A stretch of 14,827 nt of DNA, from the NCBI GenBank assembly GCA_025935735.1, contig JAICUS010000079.1, forward strand, positions 1 through 14,827. Reading direction: 5' to 3'. Every line of letters starts with the position of its first letter. The stretch's first letter is position 1. Origin of the DNA: Solirubrobacteraceae bacterium. GTDB taxonomy: Bacteria; Actinomycetota; Thermoleophilia; Solirubrobacterales; Solirubrobacteraceae. The position numbers and the translations under genes were made by a program. The notes under the pieces were generated by a model. That model was not told the DNA's origin. It did not search any database and worked only from the letters and a program-made list of their open reading frames with translations. Shown piece after piece: positions 12,901 to 14,827 of this stretch.

Positions 12901-13331
12901 GCCTTCTCCTCGGGGTCGATCGCGTCGGCGGCCGCGCGGGCCCGGGCGGCCTCCTGCTCGAGCTGCTGCGCGCGGCGCTCCTGCGCGCGGGCGGCGGTCT
13001 CCTCGCGGACGGCCTGCGCGTCGGCCGCGTGCTCGGCCCGGGCGCGGTCGCGCTCGGCGGCGCGCTCGCGCTCGGTGGCGGCCAGCTCGGTCTGCAGGCG
13101 GGCGCGCTCCTCGGCGGTGTCCGCCCGGTCGGCCTCCAGCTGCGCCTCGGCCTCCCGCTGGCGGGCCTCGGCCGTCTCGGCCGCGGCCTCGCGCTCGGCA
13201 TCGACCTGGGCCTGCTGGAGGCGCCCCTCGCGCGCCAGGTCGTCGTTTCCGACGGCCGCGCCGGCGGTTTCCTTGATCTTGCCGGCGAGGCGCCCGATGG
13301 CGCCGCCGGCGGTTCTCTCGCGGTCAGTCAC
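12897..13331 (-). CDS. CsbD-like protein with coiled-coil tail
   Basis: A 144-residue protein. The first ~40 residues (GAIGRLAGKIKETAGAAVGNDDLAREGRLQQAQ) match the CsbD stress-protein pattern of K-x-K-E-x-x-G-x-x-x-G-(D/N)-x-x-L followed by a Gln-rich helix. The remaining ~100 residues are a charged Ala/Arg/Glu coiled coil ending IDPEEKA. CsbD in Bacillus is a small general-stress protein with no defined biochemical role. The start is GTG at 13331; a TAGGCC sequence lies 6 nt upstream on the minus strand, a weak -10 in the leaderless position. It is followed by the related coiled-coil gene with a 4-bp overlap. The pair may be stress-induced structural proteins; this is inference. Confidence 0.78.
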   Translation of the reverse strand: MTDRERTAGGAIGRLAGKIKETAGAAVGNDDLAREGRLQQAQVDAEREAAAETAEARQREAEAQLEADRADTAEERARLQTELAATERERAAERDRARAEHAADAQAVREETAARAQERRAQQLEQEAARARAAADAIDPEEKA

Positions 13332-13398
13332 CCACCGGGCCTACCCGCGCGCACACGTGGCCAGCGTGGCGCATCGCACACATGGGTCCCAAGCCCCA

Positions 13399-13427
13399 TT
13401 GACGAAAGGTCCCGAAAGGTGGACCAT
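13399..13427 (+). promoter_or_regulatory. Candidate promoter of the LppP-like gene with internal direct repeat
   Basis: TTGACG (13399-13404) is followed after 17 bp by GACCAT (13422-13427), a good -35 with a weak -10. The spacer holds the direct repeat CGAAAGGT twice (13403-13410 and 13413-13420), one helical turn apart, and a GGTCC/GGACC inverted pair (13408-13412 with 13421-13425). The start codon at 13438 is 10 nt after the -10, so the leader would be only a few bases. Confidence 0.4.
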
Positions 13428-13437
13428 CGCAGCCGCG

Positions 13438-14061
13438 ATGGAAGCGACTGCGCGGAGGGTGCGGGCTGACCGGAACCGGCGGCGGATGCCCCATCGGGGT
13501 GCGATCTCCCGCTGGACGCGGCGGGTCGTGGGCCTGCTGGCCACGGCGGCGTTCCTCGGCGTGGGCGTCGCCTCCTACAAGATGATCGCGCCCGCGCACG
13601 ACTCGACGGCGGGCGCCGCGCTGCTGCCGACGGCCACGGCGGCGCCGGCGCACCATCACAAGGCCAAGCAGCACCATCACAAGCCCAAGCCGCTGACGCA
13701 CAAGCAGAAGGCCGCCCGCACGGCCGCGGTGGCCGAGCTGCGCAGCCAGGGCTACACGGCGGTCAAGACGTCGGACTACGACCCGCGCGCCACGCTGCGC
13801 GTGCTCGTCGGGCGCCCGGTGGGCGACGCCGGCGGCGGCTCGTACGCGTTCTTCTTCAGCGGCGGCCACTACCTGGGGCGCGACTCGCTCTCGCCGACGG
13901 CCTCCCTGAAGGTGCTGCGGCACGGCAAGCACAGCGTCACGCTCTCCTACGGCACCTGCTGTCCGGTCAAGCACACGCATGTGCGCTTCAAGCTCCAGGA
14001 CGGCGGCATCGAGCCGGTCCAGGCCATCCCACCGTCGTACCTGCGCGCCGTCCGGCGATAG
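13438..14061 (+). CDS. LppP/LprE-like membrane-anchored protein with His-rich linker
   Basis: A 207-residue protein with a basic N-terminus, one transmembrane helix (about 29-47; RVVGLLATAAFLGVGVASY), a His/Lys-rich linker (about 70-92, with HHH at 72-74 and 79-81) and a C-terminal domain (about 95-200). That domain matches the LppP/LprE pattern: AFFFSGGHYLGRDSLSPTASLKVL (137-160), the double cysteine GTCCP (172-176) and HVRFKLQDGGIEPVQAIPPS. The mycobacterial namesakes are lipoproteins of uncertain function; here there is no lipobox cysteine, so anchoring is by the helix. The start is ambiguous: ATG 13438 fits the promoter, GTG 13459 and ATG 13486 are in frame, and none has a good Shine-Dalgarno. 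The gene is divergent from the CsbD-like operon. Confidence 0.72.
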   Translation: MEATARRVRADRNRRRMPHRGAISRWTRRVVGLLATAAFLGVGVASYKMIAPAHDSTAGAALLPTATAAPAHHHKAKQHHHKPKPLTHKQKAARTAAVAELRSQGYTAVKTSDYDPRATLRVLVGRPVGDAGGGSYAFFFSGGHYLGRDSLSPTASLKVLRHGKHSVTLSYGTCCPVKHTHVRFKLQDGGIEPVQAIPPSYLRAVRR

Positions 14062-14082
14062 TCTCGGTCCTGAGGACCGAGA
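14062..14082 (+). terminator. Perfect hairpin between the LppP-like gene and the acyl-CoA synthetase gene
   Basis: TCTCGGTCC (14062-14070) and GGACCGAGA (14074-14082) form a perfect 9-bp stem with a TGA loop, beginning at the base after the LppP-like stop. No U-tract follows. The last two stem bases are the start of GAGGAGAGAG (14081-14090), the ribosome-binding region of the next gene. It may be a terminator, an attenuator or a processing site. Confidence 0.45.
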
Positions 14083-14093
14083 GGAGAGAGCGC

Positions 14094-14827
14094 ATGGAGC
14101 CGTCGTACGCATCCGGAACGTCTACGACGCCGCTGCTGGGCGACACGATCGGCGGCAACCTCGACCGCACGGTGGCCCGCTTCCCCGACCGCGAGGCGCT
14201 GGTCAGCGTCCACCAGGGCCTGCGCTACACCTACGCCGAGTTCGCCGAGGCCGTCGAGCGGGCCGGCCGGGCGTTCATCGCCGCCGGCATCCGGCCGGGC
14301 GACCGGGTGGGCATCTGGGCGCCCAACTGCGCCGAGTGGGCGCTCGTCCAGTACGCCACCGCCAAGGCCGGGATCATCCTGGTCAACGTCAACCCGGCCT
14401 ACCGGACCTCCGAGCTGGAGTACGCGCTGCGCCAGTCGGGCTGCCGGATGCTCGTGGCCGCGACGGAGTTCAAGACCTCCGACTACGTCGCGATGGTGGA
14501 CGAGGTGCGCGGCGAGCTGCCGGAGCTCGAGCGCGTGGTGTTCATCGGCCGCGACTGGGACGAGCTCGTGGCCGGCGGCGACTCTGTCGACCCCGGCGAG
14601 CTGGCCGAGCGGCAGGCCGCCACGCAGTTCGACGACCCGATCAACATCCAGTACACGAGCGGCACGACGGGCTTCCCGAAGGGCGCGACGCTCTCGCACC
14701 ACAACATCCTCAACAACGGGTTCTTCGTGGGCGAGGGCTGCCGCTTCACCGAGCAGGATCGCGTGTGCATCCCCGTGCCCTATTACCACTGCTTCGGCAT
14801 GGTCATGGGCAACCTCGGCTGCACGAC
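14094..14827 (+). CDS. AMP-forming acyl-CoA synthetase (5' part, truncated by window end)
   Basis: The first 244 residues of an ANL-superfamily enzyme that activates a carboxylic acid, usually a fatty acid, with ATP to an acyl-adenylate and then to acyl-CoA. The nucleotide-binding P-loop motif is YTSGTTGFPKG (187-197), followed by SHHNILNN, and the later VPYYHCFGMVMG (228-239) is typical of medium- and long-chain acyl-CoA synthetases. The N-terminal fold shows LRYTYAEFAEAVERAGRAF and GDRVGIWAPNCAEW. The start ATG at 14094 has a purine-rich Shine-Dalgarno (GAGGAG, 14081-14086). Family length is about 540 residues, so over half lies beyond the window. Chain-length preference cannot be judged. 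It could supply acyl-CoA to the distant wax ester synthase, but they are 12 kb apart. Confidence 0.92.
   Translation, partial: MEPSYASGTSTTPLLGDTIGGNLDRTVARFPDREALVSVHQGLRYTYAEFAEAVERAGRAFIAAGIRPGDRVGIWAPNCAEWALVQYATAKAGIILVNVNPAYRTSELEYALRQSGCRMLVAATEFKTSDYVAMVDEVRGELPELERVVFIGRDWDELVAGGDSVDPGELAERQAATQFDDPINIQYTSGTTGFPKGATLSHHNILNNGFFVGEGCRFTEQDRVCIPVPYYHCFGMVMGNLGCT

Noticed and set aside
12400..13330. Tandem DNA repeat array
   Set aside because: The repetitive look comes from Ala/Arg/Glu codons in coiled-coil proteins; no regular nucleotide period was found.
11296..13437. Long plus-strand frame running through mntH and the coiled-coil genes into the LppP-like gene
   Set aside because: Only the last part (from 13438) resembles a protein family; the rest is a shadow of genes with recognisable motifs.
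1..14827. CRISPR arrays, tRNA/rRNA genes, toxin-antitoxin or phage-defence systems
   Set aside because: No regular direct repeats with spacers, no tRNA-like cloverleaf and no matching protein families were seen on either strand.

Overview
The window is a gene-dense, very GC-rich stretch of bacterial chromosome. The mix of families (wax ester synthase/DGAT, LppP/LprE-like protein, VKOR, DtxR-type regulator, CsbD/coiled-coil pair), frequent GTG/TTG starts and probable leaderless promoters point to an actinobacterium. The deep-branching soil lineages (Thermoleophilia/Solirubrobacterales type) are my best guess, but no marker gene proves this.

Layout. Positions 1-355: end of a PaaI-type hotdog thioesterase (+). 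352-2327: wax ester synthase/DGAT followed by a DUF3105-like membrane-anchored protein (-). 2328-2592: a structured intergenic region with a TetR-like palindrome, a hairpin and a REP-like cruciform. 2593-3225: exported RlpA-like double-psi barrel protein (+). 3222-3944: MgtC/SapB membrane protein (-). 3971-5056: DNA polymerase IV (+). 5053-5793: thioredoxin-TPR protein (-). 5806-7007: alpha/beta hydrolase fold protein plus a DUF3052-like protein (+). 7079-8098: membrane M48 metallopeptidase (+). 8146-9747: Tat-exported PGRP/amidase (-). 9801-9967: an unexplained inverted-repeat element. 9965-10357: VKOR (-). 10410-12382: DtxR/MntR regulator and NRAMP Mn transporter operon (+). 12379-13331: CsbD-like plus coiled-coil protein operon (-). 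13438-14061: LppP/LprE-like anchored protein (+). 14094-14827: start of an AMP-forming acyl-CoA synthetase (+), cut by the window edge.

How the genes relate. There is no single pathway. Themes are envelope maintenance (RlpA, PGRP, M48, LppP-like), thiol and metal homeostasis (thioredoxin-TPR, VKOR, MntR-like/MntH, MgtC), lipid metabolism (thioesterase, WS/DGAT, acyl-CoA synthetase) and mutagenic repair (DinB). The strongest functional unit is the regulator-MntH operon, whose promoter carries a DtxR-box-like imperfect palindrome.

Two architectural habits stand out. Four co-directional pairs overlap by 4 bp (RTGA) and four convergent pairs also overlap by exactly 4 bp (YTAR), leaving no room for terminators. 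Several genes have a -10-like hexamer 6-7 nt before the start codon, consistent with leaderless mRNAs. I saw no tRNA, rRNA, CRISPR array, phage gene or transposase.
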